Origin: JASHPR01 sp963833885 | GTDB taxonomy: Bacteria > Actinomycetota > Actinomycetes > Streptosporangiales > Streptosporangiaceae | Reading direction: 5' to 3' | Assembly (NCBI GenBank): GCA_963833885.1 | Contig: CAWHZU010000002.1 | Coordinates: 186,001 to 250,000 of the forward strand | DNA length: 64,000 nt | Shown: piece by piece, positions 32,064 to 41,569 of the stretch | How positions within the stretch are numbered: position 1 is the stretch's first letter | Layout: every line of letters begins with the position of its first letter | Translations under genes and position numbers: made by a program | The notes under the pieces: generated by a model | What the model was told of the DNA's origin: nothing | The model's input: the letters and a program-made list of their open reading frames with translations, nothing else | Database searches by the model: none

Positions 32064-32738
32064 ATGGCCAAGGCGGGTCCGCGGCGGACTGCCGCGCCCG
32101 GCGGCCAGGGCCGGTCGGCGGCAACGCGAGCGGCGCTGGTCGAAGGGGCGATCGAGGCGCTGAAGACAGTGGGCTTCGCCGGAGCGAGTGCCAGAGAGAT
32201 CGCTCGGCTGGCTGGATGCAACCAGACGCTGGTCTTCTACCACTTCGGCACCGTCACCGACCTGCTGCTCGCCGGGCTCGACGCGATCAGCGAGCGACGC
32301 ATGGCCGCGTACCGCGGGGTACTCGAGCACGCCGAGTCCCTGAGCGACCTGGTCGCGTCTGCGCGGTCCATCTTCACCGAGGACCTGGACTCCGGGCACG
32401 TGACCGTGCTGGTCGAGATGATCGCCGGAGCGAGGTCGGTTCCCGGCCTCGGCGAGCAGGTCGCGGCCCGGGTGGCCCCGTGGCGTGAGTTTGCGGAGAC
32501 AGCGGTGCGCCGCGGGCTGGCGTCGTCGCCGCTCGCGCGGCTGCTGCCCGCCAAGGACGTGGCGCACGCGGTGGTCGCCGGATTCCTCGGCCTCGAGCAG
32601 CTCGCCAACCTGGATGGGGACCGCGCCGCGGCGCTCTCGCTGTTCGACCGGGCAGGCACGCTGGCTCTGCTGGCCGACATGGCTGGCGCGCTGCCCTGGG
32701 GCGAAATGCCGGGCGATCAGTCAGGAGGCTCACAATGA
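32064..32738 (+). CDS. TetR/AcrR-family regulator
   Basis: 224 aa. The HTH covers about 18-65 (RAALVEGAIEALKTVGFAGAS, then AREIARLAGCNQTLVFYHFGT). The ligand domain is helical. The ATG at 32064 has GGGAGG about 6 nt upstream; the longer open frame crosses the repeat array and is not coding-like. Its stop overlaps the SDR start (ATGA), so regulator and enzyme are co-expressed. It may also govern the molybdenum hydroxylase operon that follows; that is inference. Confidence 0.86.
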   Translation: MAKAGPRRTAAPGGQGRSAATRAALVEGAIEALKTVGFAGASAREIARLAGCNQTLVFYHFGTVTDLLLAGLDAISERRMAAYRGVLEHAESLSDLVASARSIFTEDLDSGHVTVLVEMIAGARSVPGLGEQVAARVAPWREFAETAVRRGLASSPLARLLPAKDVAHAVVAGFLGLEQLANLDGDRAAALSLFDRAGTLALLADMAGALPWGEMPGDQSGGSQ

Positions 32739-33670
32739 CGCAGCCAGCAACCCAGATCGACGTCGTTACCGGTGCGTTCAGCTACTCCGGTGCCGCCGTT
32801 GCACGGGAGTTGCGCGCCGCCGGGCATCAGGTGCGGACGCTCACCGGGCATCCCGGGAGTGCTCCGGCCGGCACCGACATCGACGCGCGCCCGCTGGACT
32901 TCACCGATCCAGCGGGACTCGCCGAATCGATGCGGGGTGCGCACACGCTGTACAACACCTACTGGGTGCGGTTCCCGCACGGCAGCGTCGATCATCAGGT
33001 CGCCGTCGAGAACAGCCGGGTGCTGTTCGAGGCGGCGCAGCGGGCAGGCGTGCAGCGCATCGTGCACACCTCGATCACGAACCCGAGCCCGGACTCGCCG
33101 TACCCATACTTCCGCGGCAAGGCAGCGGTCGAGCGGATCCTGGCCGGGACCGGGGTGCCGTGCGCGATCGCCCGGCCCGCGATCCTGTTCGGCGGCAACG
33201 GGGTGCTCGTGAACAACATCGCGTGGCTGCTGCGGCGCGTGCCGGTGTTCGCGATCGGCGGCCGCGGCGAGTACCGGGTCCGCGGCATTCACGTCGACGA
33301 CCTGGCGCGGTTGTACGTCAGGCTCGGCGCCGGCGACGACACGGTTACGCTCGACGCAGTCGGGCCGCAGAGCGTGACATTCCGCCAGATGGTCGACGCT
33401 ATCCGGGCCGCGGTGGGCAGCCGCGCCGTCGTCGTCGGCGTTCCCCCGTCGGCGCTGTTTGGCCTCTCTTCGGTACTCGGCACGGCCCTGCGCGACACGC
33501 TGCTGACCCGCGAGGAGTACCGTGCCATGGCCGACGGGCTGGCCGACTCGGCGGCGCCGGCGACTGGGGAGACCGTGTTCACCGACTGGGTCGCGGCGCA
33601 CGGCGCGGAGCTGGGCCGCAGCTACGCCAACGAGCTTGACCGGCACTTCCGGCAGGCCCGGGCCGCCTGA
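32735..33670 (+). CDS. NAD(P)-binding SDR/NmrA-like protein
   Basis: 311 aa, atypical extended SDR. The nucleotide motif is TGAFSYSGAAVAREL (T-G-x5-G). The catalytic pair is visible as Tyr and Lys in YFRGKAAVE, and IARPAILFGG follows as in epimerase-like members. The start overlaps the TetR gene by ATGA. Its substrate is unknown; similar proteins sense or reduce NAD(P)-linked metabolites. Confidence 0.85.
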   Translation: MTQPATQIDVVTGAFSYSGAAVARELRAAGHQVRTLTGHPGSAPAGTDIDARPLDFTDPAGLAESMRGAHTLYNTYWVRFPHGSVDHQVAVENSRVLFEAAQRAGVQRIVHTSITNPSPDSPYPYFRGKAAVERILAGTGVPCAIARPAILFGGNGVLVNNIAWLLRRVPVFAIGGRGEYRVRGIHVDDLARLYVRLGAGDDTVTLDAVGPQSVTFRQMVDAIRAAVGSRAVVVGVPPSALFGLSSVLGTALRDTLLTREEYRAMADGLADSAAPATGETVFTDWVAAHGAELGRSYANELDRHFRQARAA

Positions 33671-33706
33671 CCGGCCTCTGGGGCCTACCGCCACGAAGAC
33701 GGCATA

Positions 33707-33723
33707 CCGAGGCTGTACCTCGG
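33707..33723. promoter_or_regulatory. Short dyad upstream of the molybdenum hydroxylase operon
   Basis: CCGAGG (33707-33712) and CCTCGG (33718-33723) with a 5-bp spacer, in the 153-bp gap between the SDR gene and the large subunit gene. Candidate operator. Confidence 0.35.
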
Positions 33724-33823
33724 ACCGGGCCGATGCCAGAATGCTAAGACCGCGGCGGTGGGTCCCGTTCGCCGCCGCCAACGGCCCTACCAGGCCAAAC
33801 ACCGGAAGGCGAGCGACCAAAAC

Positions 33824-36135
33824 ATGAGCATTCTCGGTACCAGGGTGGTGCGGACCGAGGACCCGCGGTTGCTGACCGTGGGCGGCACCTACGTGGACGA
33901 CTTGCGGGTCCCCGAGCTGACCGACGCGGCCCGGGTCACGTTCGTACGCAGCCCGATGGCCCACGCGAAGATAACCGGCATGGACACCGACGCGGCCCGT
34001 CAAGCTCCGGGCGTTCTCGCGGTGCTGACCATCCAGGACATGGACGACCTGGTGCCCCCGCCGCCCCCCGAGCCGGGCAGCGAGGTCAGTGAGGGTGCGC
34101 CGATGCCGCTTGGCGGCGTGTGGTCGGAGCCACTGCTGGCGGTGGACCGGGTCAGGTACGTCGGCGAGCCCGTGGCGATGGTCATCACCAGCGACAGCTA
34201 CCAGGGCGAAGACGCCGCCGAGCTGGTCAGCGTCGACTATGAGCCGCTGCCCGCGGTGATCGGCGTCGCCGGCGCGCTGCAGACCGAGACGCTGCTGTTC
34301 GACGCCACCGACTCGAACATGCCGGTGAATTCGGGAGATGACGCGGACGACGCGATCTTCGAGGGCTGCGACGCGGTCGTCGAGCGGACGATCGTGAACC
34401 AGCGGCTCGCCCCGATGCCGATGGAGGGACGCGCCGCGGCCGCCTGGTTCGCCGACGGAAAGCTGACCTACTGGGTGAGCACGCAGAACGCGCAGATCAG
34501 CCGGTTCATCCTGGCCGGAGCGCTGGGCATGGACCCGGCCACGATCCGGGTCATCACCCCGGACGTCGGCGGCGGGTTCGGCGCCAAGGTCGGCATCGAC
34601 CGGGACGCGATCCTGGTCGCCTGGGCGGCCAGGAAGACCGGCCGGGCGCTGCGCTGGGTGGAGACGCGCAGCGAGAATCTGGTCGGGATGACGCACGGCC
34701 GCGCCCAGGAGCAGACCATCAAGCTGGGCGGCACGAAGGACGGCCGGGTGCTCGCCTACCGGCTCGACGTGGTGCAGGACACCGGCGCGTACCCGCGGAT
34801 GAGCGGTTTCCTGCCGTTCCTCACCAAGCTGATGGCGGTGGGCCCGTACGACATACCTCGCGTGCAGACCCACTCCCGGGTGGTGGTGACCAACACCACG
34901 CCGATCTCGGCCTATCGCGGCGCCGGCCGACCCGAGGCGACGGCCGCTGTCGAGCGCGCCATCGACCTGTTCGCCGCCGAGATCGGCATGGACCCGGCCG
35001 AGGTGCGGCGGAAGAACCTGATCCCGCCGGACAAGTTCCCCTACTCGACGCCGACCGGCGCGACGTACGACACCGGGGACTACGTCACGGCCCTGGACAA
35101 GGTGCTGGCCGCAGCGGGCTACGCCGAGCTACGCGCAGAGCAGCAGCAGCGCCGGGAACGCGGCGACGTGCTGCAGCTCGGCATCGGACTGGCCAGCTAC
35201 GTCGAGATCACGGCGGCGGACGCGGCGGCCGGGGAGACCGCCCGGCTCACGGTGCATGGCGACGGTACCGCCACCGTGTACACCGGCAGTTCCGCGCACG
35301 GCCAGGGGCATCACACGGCGTGGGCCATGCTCGTCGAGGCCGAACTCGGGATCCCGATGCCCAACGTCACCGTGATTCACGGCGACACCGATCTGATCCC
35401 CGAGGGCATCGGGACGTACGGGTCACGGTCGCTGCAGCTTGGCGGGGTCGCCGTGCACAAGGCCGCGCTCGACGTCAAGGAGCAGGCCCGGCGTGTAGCG
35501 GCTGACATGCTCGAGGCCGCCGAGGCCGACCTGGAACTGGACGCCGGCAGCGGGACCTGGCAGGTCCGCGGCGACCCGGGCACGGGCCGGACTTGGGCGG
35601 ACGTCGCGACCCACGCGGGCGAGGACGGCCTCATGGCCTACGTCCAGTACGCCGGGGGCGGCGCGACGTTCCCGTTCGGCAGCCACGTGGCCGTTGTCGA
35701 GATCGACACCGAGACCGGCAAGGTGCGGCTGATCAGGCACGTGACCGTGGATGACGCCGGGATTGTGGTCAATCCGGTGCTGGCCGAGGGGCAGCGGCAC
35801 GGCGGCATCGCCCAGGGTGTGGCGCAGGCGCTGCTCGAGGAGATGATCTACGACGCCGACGGCAACCCCCTCACCGGCACTCTCGCCGACTACGCCGCGA
35901 TCACCGCGGCGGAGCTGCCGAGCTTCGAGCTAGTGCAGAGCGAGACGCCGACGGACGTCAACCCGCTCGGGGTTAAGGGAATCGGCGAAGCCGGGACGAT
36001 CGGCGCCACCCCGGCCGTCCAGAACGCCGTCGTCGACGGGGTCAGCCACCTCGGCGTCCGGCACATTGACATGCCGACCACGCCAGTCAGGGTGTGGGCC
36101 GCTATTGACGAGGCAACGCAGAACGGAGAGACCCC

Positions 36136-36139
<4 letters not shown>
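33824..36139 (+). CDS. Form II CO-dehydrogenase-like molybdopterin-binding large subunit
   Basis: 771 aa, xanthine oxidase family. The N-terminal ald/xan domain starts GTRVVRTEDPRLLTVGGTYVDD. The Mo-cofactor domains follow with DVGGGFGAK and the active-site loop AYRGAGR (residues 363-369). The latter is the form II ('CODH-like') motif, where true CO dehydrogenases have AYxCSFR. GSSAHGQGHHTAWA and VKGIGEAGTIGATPAVQNAV (in pieces) are family signatures; the terminal Glu that acts as base is in GIGEAGT. It overlaps the small subunit gene by ATGA. The substrate is unknown and CO oxidation is not implied. Confidence 0.92.
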
Positions 36140-36611
<472 letters not shown>

Positions 36612-36615
<4 letters not shown>

Positions 36616-37433
36616 TCCCGGCGCAGTTCACCTACAAGCGGGCCTTCTCTGTTGACGAGGCCCTTGACCTGGCGGCGCAGGACGGGGACGACGCCAAGTT
36701 CCTGGCCGGAGGCCACTCGCTGCTGCCGCTGATGAAGCTGCGCCTCGCGGTGCCCGAGGTCCTGATCGACATCGGCAGGCTCCACGAGCTCCGCTACGTC
36801 CGCGAGGAGGACGGCCACATCGCGGTGGGCGCGCTCACCAGTCACGACGAGCTTTCCCGGTCTGGCCTGCTGGCCAGCGAGCTGCCGCTGCTCGCGCACG
36901 CGGCCGCTCAGGTCGGCGACCCCCAGGTCCGGCACCGCGGCACGATCGGTGGCTCCCTGGTGCACGCCGATCCAGCCGCCGACCTGCCCGCCGTGGTCCT
37001 GGCCCTGGACGCGACGCTGGTGACCCGCGGCCCGTCCGGCAGCAGGGAAATCCCGGTCGCCGGCTTCTTCCAGAGCCTGTTCGAGACCGTGCTCGAGCCC
37101 GGCGAGCTGCTGACCGAGATCCGGATCCCCAAGCCAGAGACGCCCACGCGATGGGCGTTCCAGAAGTTCACCAAGCGCGCGATCGACTATGCGATCGTCG
37201 GCGTGGCGGTCCAGGGCGGCAACGTGGCGCTGGTGAACATGGCCCAGACGCCAGTGCGGGCCGCGGCGGTCGAGCAGGCCCTGGCCGACGGAGCCGGGCC
37301 GCGGGGCGCCGCAGCACACGCCGCGGAGGGCACAAGCCCGTCCGCAGACATCAACGCCGACCGCGGTTACCGCGAGCACCTCGCGCGGGTGCTCGTCGGC
37401 CGGGCGCTCGAGGAGTCGCAGGCGCGGGCCTGA
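36612..37433 (+). CDS. FAD-binding medium subunit of the molybdenum hydroxylase
   Basis: 273 aa. The FAD motifs AGGHSLLPLMKLRLAVP and GTIGGSLVHADPAADLP match CoxM-type subunits, with the CO-dehydrogenase flavoprotein C-terminal domain after residue about 165. The GTG start at 36612 shares GTGA with the small subunit stop. The last stretch (SPSADINADRGYREHLARVLVGRAL) is typical. Gene order is large-small-medium rather than the classical cox M-S-L. Confidence 0.92.
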
Positions 37434-37439
37434 CCTGCG

Positions 37440-37454
37440 GGGGGCGGAGCCCCC
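37440..37454. terminator. Short GC hairpin between converging operons
   Basis: GGGGGC (37440-37445) and GCCCCC (37449-37454) with a GGA loop, within the 24-bp gap between the medium subunit gene and the alcohol dehydrogenase gene. Confidence 0.45.
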
Positions 37455-37457
37455 GGC

Positions 37458-38570
37458 TCAGTGCTCGTGAATCAGGACCCCGCGGATGTTTTTGCCTTCG
37501 AGCAGATCCTGGTACCCCTGATTGACCTCGTCGAGGCGGTACCTGGTGGTGATCAGCTCGTCCAGCTTGAGCCTGCCCGCCCGGTACAGGTCGAGCATCA
37601 GCGGGATGTCGTCGAACGGGTTGCCGCCGCCGAACAGCGCGCCCTCGATCCGCTTCTGGAACAGGGTGAGCTCGAAGCTGGACAGGTGGATGTTCTTCTT
37701 GCCGGGCCCGGCCAGCCCTGTGACGACCACGGTGCCGTGCTTGCGTATGGCCGCGAAGGCCGCGTCGATCACCTCGTCGTCGACCACGCCAACGGTGATC
37801 AGGGCTTGGTCGGCCCCGACGCCGCGGGTGAGCTCGGTGACCAGCTGCTGGGCCTGCTCCGCGTCCGCGGCGCTGTGCGTGGCGCCAAGCCACTCGGCGA
37901 CCTCGCGCTTGTTCGGCAGGGGATCCACCGCGATGATGTTGATCGCCCCGGCGATCGAGGCGCCCTGCACCGCGTTGATCCCGACGCCGCCGATACCGTA
38001 GATCACCACCGTGTCACCCGGCCGCACGCCGCCGAGGTTGACCGAGGTGCCGAAGCCGGTCGGCACCCCGCACCCGACCAGAACCACCGTCTCGAGTGGC
38101 AGGTCGTCGTCCACCTTGATGCACGAGTGCTCCGACAACGTCGACCATTGGGAGAACGTGCCGAGCAGGCACATCTGACCGAAGTCCTCGCCTCCCGCGT
38201 GGAATCGGAACGTGCCGTCGGGCAGGCAGTTATCGACGAACAGGGCGCCGAGGTCGCACAGGTTGGTCTGGCCGCGGGCGCAGAACCGGCAGTGGCCGCA
38301 GGCCGGCAGGAACGAGCAGACGATGTGATCGCCGGGCTTCAGCCGGCTGACCCCGGGGCCCACCTCCTCGACGATTCCGGCCCCCTCGTGGCCGCCGACG
38401 ATGGGGTACCTGACCGGGATATCGCCGGTTCGCAGGTGATCATCCGAGTGGCAGAGCCCGGACGCGACGAAGCGAACGAGCACCTCACCGGCCTTGGGCG
38501 GATCCAGCTCAAGCTCGATGACCTCCCACTGCTTGCCGACATCGCGAAGCACCGCTGCCCTGGTCTTCAT
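37458..38570 (-). CDS. NDMA-type zinc-dependent alcohol dehydrogenase
   Basis: 370 aa, medium-chain dehydrogenase. Catalytic zinc ligands lie in SGLCHSDDH and GGHEGAGIVE, and structural zinc cysteines in CGHCRFCARGQTNLC. The Rossmann motif is GIGGVGINAVQGA. The MKTRAAVLRDVGKQWEVIELELDPPKAGEVLV lead (in pieces) is that of the NDMA-dependent class. Family members keep NAD bound and need mycofactocin or NDMA as acceptor; no mycofactocin genes are in this window. A long 308-bp upstream region with a dyad points to its own regulation. Confidence 0.88.
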   Translation of the reverse strand: MKTRAAVLRDVGKQWEVIELELDPPKAGEVLVRFVASGLCHSDDHLRTGDIPVRYPIVGGHEGAGIVEEVGPGVSRLKPGDHIVCSFLPACGHCRFCARGQTNLCDLGALFVDNCLPDGTFRFHAGGEDFGQMCLLGTFSQWSTLSEHSCIKVDDDLPLETVVLVGCGVPTGFGTSVNLGGVRPGDTVVIYGIGGVGINAVQGASIAGAINIIAVDPLPNKREVAEWLGATHSAADAEQAQQLVTELTRGVGADQALITVGVVDDEVIDAAFAAIRKHGTVVVTGLAGPGKKNIHLSSFELTLFQKRIEGALFGGGNPFDDIPLMLDLYRAGRLKLDELITTRYRLDEVNQGYQDLLEGKNIRGVLIHEH

Positions 38571-38878
38571 CGGCTCTCCTTCCGCCCTGGCCGACCCGGT
38601 CTGTCATGCTGCGGGCGCGCCATGGCGTCATTGTGAAACACCCCAGGAACGCCCGCCACGGGTGTTTCTGCCTCGCGGGACTGCGGTTGGCAATGGCCGT
38701 TTCAGCGAGTGACAAGCGTCCGGCGTGATCGCGGCGGCTGGGGCGCTGCCGACGGGCTGGACCACCCGGACCCGCACCGGCGCGGCGCGGCACGCCGAGC
38801 AGCGAGTCCTAGGAAATAAGCGGAAGAAACCGGAAGAATATGAGACATAGACTGCGACATTGATTCATCATTGTTCCG
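38571..38878. promoter_or_regulatory. 308-bp divergent intergenic region
   Basis: No gene seen. The left part holds the GAAACACCC dyad near the dehydrogenase gene. The right 65 bp are AT-richer with repeated CGGAAGAA and a TAGACT-like -10 (about 38847-38852), the probable promoter of the first ECF sigma gene. That gene lacks a clear SD. Confidence 0.4.
38635..38668. promoter_or_regulatory. 9-bp dyad upstream of the alcohol dehydrogenase gene
   Basis: GAAACACCC (38635-38643) and GGGTGTTTC (38660-38668) are perfectly inverted with a 16-bp spacer. It lies 65 bp before the alcohol dehydrogenase start; candidate operator. Confidence 0.55.
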
Positions 38879-39559
38879 ATGGACCGGTCAGAGGATCCGA
38901 CGGTGGCTGCTCTGGCCGGCGAGCCGGAGGCGGCGTCAGCTGCGTCGCTGGGTGCTCAGCTGGAGGCGGCACTGGTTGCCGCGCAACACGGTAACCCCGA
39001 CGCGTTCCGGCTCCTGTACCGCGACACCCAACCCCGGCTGCTGCGCTACCTGCACGCCCTGACCGGCGACGACGCCGAAGACATCGCCTCAGAAACCTGG
39101 CTGCACATCGCCCGCGACCTGCACACCTTCCACGGCAACCACGACGCCTTCCGCGGCTGGGCCGCCACCATCGCCCGCCACCGCGCCCTCGACCACCTGC
39201 GCCGCCACACCCGCCGCCCCCCGGCCATCCCCGTCCCCGCCGAAGACCTCGCCGGCCTCGCCGCCGCAGACGACACCGCCAGCACCGCCATCGACACCCT
39301 CACCACCACCGCCGCCATCCGCCTCATCGCCACCTTGCCCCCCGACCAAGCCGAAGCCGTGCTCCTGCGCGCCGTCCTCGGCCTGGACGCCACCCGCGCC
39401 GCCGCCGTCCTGGGCAAACGACCCGGCGCCGTCCGCACCGCCGCCCACCGCGGCCTGCGCACCCTCGCCCGCCACCTCGACCAGACACCCCGCAGGAGGA
39501 GTGATGCGAACGCAGGTGTGACACAACCGGAGAACTTGGCGCTGAGAGACATGAGATGA
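38879..39559 (+). CDS. ECF-type RNA polymerase sigma factor (copy 1)
   Basis: 226 aa. Region 2 lies at about 40-105 (GNPDAFRLLYRDTQPRLLRYL, SETWLHIARDLHTF, FRGWAATIARHRALDHLRR). Region 4 lies at about 140-200 (LPPDQAEAVLLRAVLGLDATRAAAVLGKRPGAVRTAAHRGL, in pieces). Bases 38914-39484 are identical to 41638-42208, so residues 13-202 are the same as in copy 2. The two differ only in the N-terminal dozen residues and the C-terminal tail (TPRRRSDANAG and onward). The coding strand is strikingly C-rich at third positions. Its stop overlaps the next gene (ATGA), whose N-terminus looks anti-sigma-like. Confidence 0.9.
   Translation: MDRSEDPTVAALAGEPEAASAASLGAQLEAALVAAQHGNPDAFRLLYRDTQPRLLRYLHALTGDDAEDIASETWLHIARDLHTFHGNHDAFRGWAATIARHRALDHLRRHTRRPPAIPVPAEDLAGLAAADDTASTAIDTLTTTAAIRLIATLPPDQAEAVLLRAVLGLDATRAAAVLGKRPGAVRTAAHRGLRTLARHLDQTPRRRSDANAGVTQPENLALRDMR
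38914..39484 (+). repeat. 571-bp direct repeat, copy 1 (ECF sigma core)
   Basis: This block matches 41638-42208 at a constant offset of 2724 bp. Sampled stretches and the full encoded protein are identical, and the flanking bases differ abruptly. No insertion sequence borders it, so segmental duplication followed by gene conversion is the simplest reading. Confidence 0.9.
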
Positions 39560-41073
39560 GCACACACGATTCCCGCCGGATCTCCCGGAAGGCTGCCGAG
39601 CAGCTTCTCGGCGGCACCGCCGTTCCGGGCGCAGGCCCAGACCCGCTGGTCCGCGTCCTCGCCGCTGCTGCGGCACCCGGACACGAGCCGGAACTGGCCG
39701 GTGAGGCAAAGGCGGTCACCGCGTTCCAGGCGCATCATCTCGTTCCCGTTACCACGCCACGGAGAGGGCAGATGATCAAGTCCCCGGTTGCAAAACTTCT
39801 TACCGCCAAGGCCGTCGCCGCGACGCTCGCCGTCTTCGTAACCGGCGGCGTGGCGCTCGCCGCGAGCACCGGCGCCCTGAGTGGACCCACGTCAAGCCAG
39901 CCATCCGGCACCAGCCAGCCCACAGCCCCGCCGACTGGCACCGCCACATCGTCACCGGGTGCGCCGACGGGCCTGGCGAATCTCTGCCACACCCTCGCCT
40001 CTCAGGTCGCCTCGATCCCGTCAGCGCAGGTCAGCGCCAGCATCGGCAGCCAGGCCGGTCTAGAGCAGGCCCTGGGGAGCCCGGCGCTTGGCCAGGTGGT
40101 GAGCGGCTCCAGCTACGCATCCCTGGTGAGCGCCGCGAACGTCAGCACCGCCGTGCCCGACTACTGCGCGCTCCTGCTCGGCCTGCCGCAGCTTCCGCAG
40201 CCGGGCGACCTGACCCAGCTTCCCGCATCGATCCTGATCGAGATCCTGCCCGCGATGCAGGCCTCGGCACTTGGCAGCATTCTCACCTCACTACCAGCGC
40301 CGACGCTGGCGGAGGTGCTTGGCGAGCTGCCGGTCACCGGCCTGTCCCAGGTCCTCACCACCCTGCCAGCCGGGACGCTGTCCCAGGTTCTCACCACCCT
40401 GCCGGCCACCGGGCTGACGCAGGTGCTCACCACGCTGCCGGCAAGTGCGCTGACGCAGGTGCTCACCATGCTGCCCGCCTCGGGCCTGACCCAGGTGCTC
40501 ACGACATTGCCGGCCGCCGGGCTGGCACAGGTCCTCACCACGCTGCAGGCGAGCGCGCTGTCCAGCGTCCTGACCACCCTGCCCGCCACCGGCCTCGCCC
40601 AGGTGCTCACCACATTGCAGGCAAGTGCGCTGTCCCAGGTGCTCACCGCCTTGCCCGCCCCCGGGCTGGCACAGATCCTGACCACACTGCAGGCGAGCGC
40701 GCTGTCCAACGTCCTGACCACGCTGCCCGCCACCGGCCTCGCCCAGGTGCTCACCACGCTGCAGGCAAGTGCGCTGTCCCAGGTGCTCACCACGCTGCCG
40801 GAGGCGGGACTGGCCCACGTGCTCACCAGCCTGCCCGCCGCCCCCCGGTCGCAGGTACTGACCACTCTGCCCGCAATCGGCCTGGGCCAGGTGCTGACCA
40901 CGCTGCCGACCGCGCCCCTGGCACAGGTTCTCGGCGGCCTGCCGGCCGGCGCACTGCCCAAGGTCCTGGGTGAGCTGCCGACCTCGGCGCTGTCCCAGGT
41001 CCTCTCCGAGCTGCCGGCCTCGTTGCTCGGCCAGCTGCCCGCGTCGCTGCTCTCGCATCTGCCGGTGGGCTAG
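39556..41073 (+). CDS. Membrane protein with 24 dodecapeptide (LTTLPxxxLxQV) repeats; putative anti-sigma partner
   Basis: 505 aa. The cytoplasmic lead (1-72; ISRKAAEQLLGG, then LVRVLAAAAAPGHEPELAGE) resembles leads coupled to ECF sigma genes in actinobacteria. A transmembrane helix follows (about 78-102, KAVAATLAVFVTGGVALAAS), then a Ser/Thr/Pro linker and a Cys-containing domain (about 140-215, two cysteines). From residue 219 to the C-terminus run 24 units of 12 residues, consensus LTTLPASALSQV; unit 23 has 11 residues. Units 10-17 alternate LTTLQASAL and LTTLPATGL, a 72-bp super-repeat. The repeat domain should be extracytoplasmic. It is ATGA-coupled to ECF copy 1. The function is unknown. 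Confidence 0.85.
   Translation: MSTHDSRRISRKAAEQLLGGTAVPGAGPDPLVRVLAAAAAPGHEPELAGEAKAVTAFQAHHLVPVTTPRRGQMIKSPVAKLLTAKAVAATLAVFVTGGVALAASTGALSGPTSSQPSGTSQPTAPPTGTATSSPGAPTGLANLCHTLASQVASIPSAQVSASIGSQAGLEQALGSPALGQVVSGSSYASLVSAANVSTAVPDYCALLLGLPQLPQPGDLTQLPASILIEILPAMQASALGSILTSLPAPTLAEVLGELPVTGLSQVLTTLPAGTLSQVLTTLPATGLTQVLTTLPASALTQVLTMLPASGLTQVLTTLPAAGLAQVLTTLQASALSSVLTTLPATGLAQVLTTLQASALSQVLTALPAPGLAQILTTLQASALSNVLTTLPATGLAQVLTTLQASALSQVLTTLPEAGLAHVLTSLPAAPRSQVLTTLPAIGLGQVLTTLPTAPLAQVLGGLPAGALPKVLGELPTSALSQVLSELPASLLGQLPASLLSHLPVG
40210..41070 (+). repeat. 36-bp coding repeats, about 24 units
   Basis: In-frame tandem array encoding L-x-x-L-P-x-x-x-L-x-x-V. The nucleotide units share CAGGTGCTCACCAC-type cores; a 72-bp higher-order period is clear between about 40534 and 40820. 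Such arrays expand and contract by slippage or recombination. Confidence 0.88.
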
Positions 41074-41105
41074 GCACCGAGGCGCAGCTACGTGCGGGCG
41101 GGACG

Positions 41106-41552
41106 GTGGATCCCCTGCCGCCGTCCCGCCCGCTCGGGGAGATCGACCAGCGGCGCACAGCCGACCCAGAACCAGACATCCCGGAGGGCACCCCGGTGAG
41201 CCTGCCCCATGGCGCTCCGGACGGAGGGCCGCGCCACACGAGGCAGCCGGCCAGCGTGCCGCAGCAGCGGCGCGCGACGGTATCGGTCGCCGAGGCACTG
41301 CGAGCGCAGTTCCCGCTGCACGCCGAGGCTGGCCCACGACCCGCACGGATCCCGGTCGCCGAGGCACTGCGGTCGCGGTTTCCGCAGCCGCGGACCTCTG
41401 CAGAGGACGATTACGCGCTCGCCAGCACTCGCGGCACTGCCCGGCCTGCGCTGCCGCGGCGAATCCGCGGCATCCCGGTCCCGGCCAGGCAGGCCCAGCC
41501 CGTCAGCACTGCGCTCTTGCGCCGGGTCCTCGATGGCCTGCAACGGCTTTGA
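41106..41552 (+). CDS. Hypothetical basic protein upstream of ECF copy 2
   Basis: Up to 148 aa. A GTG at 41196 with GGAGGG 7 nt upstream would give a more credible 118-aa product. It is rich in Arg, Pro and Ala. It contains a twice-repeated motif VSVAEALRAQFP and IPVAEALRSRFP, and ends in a predicted amphipathic helix (VSTALLRRVLDGLQRL). There is no signal peptide or membrane segment. I do not recognise a family. It lies 17 bp before the second sigma gene, so the two probably form one unit. Confidence 0.55.
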   Translation: MDPLPPSRPLGEIDQRRTADPEPDIPEGTPVSLPHGAPDGGPRHTRQPASVPQQRRATVSVAEALRAQFPLHAEAGPRPARIPVAEALRSRFPQPRTSAEDDYALASTRGTARPALPRRIRGIPVPARQAQPVSTALLRRVLDGLQRL

Positions 41553-41569
41553 GCGCCCGGCGGCGACCG

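Noticed and set aside
40210..41070. CRISPR array
   Set aside because: The 36-bp periodicity is a continuous in-frame coding repeat without unique spacers.
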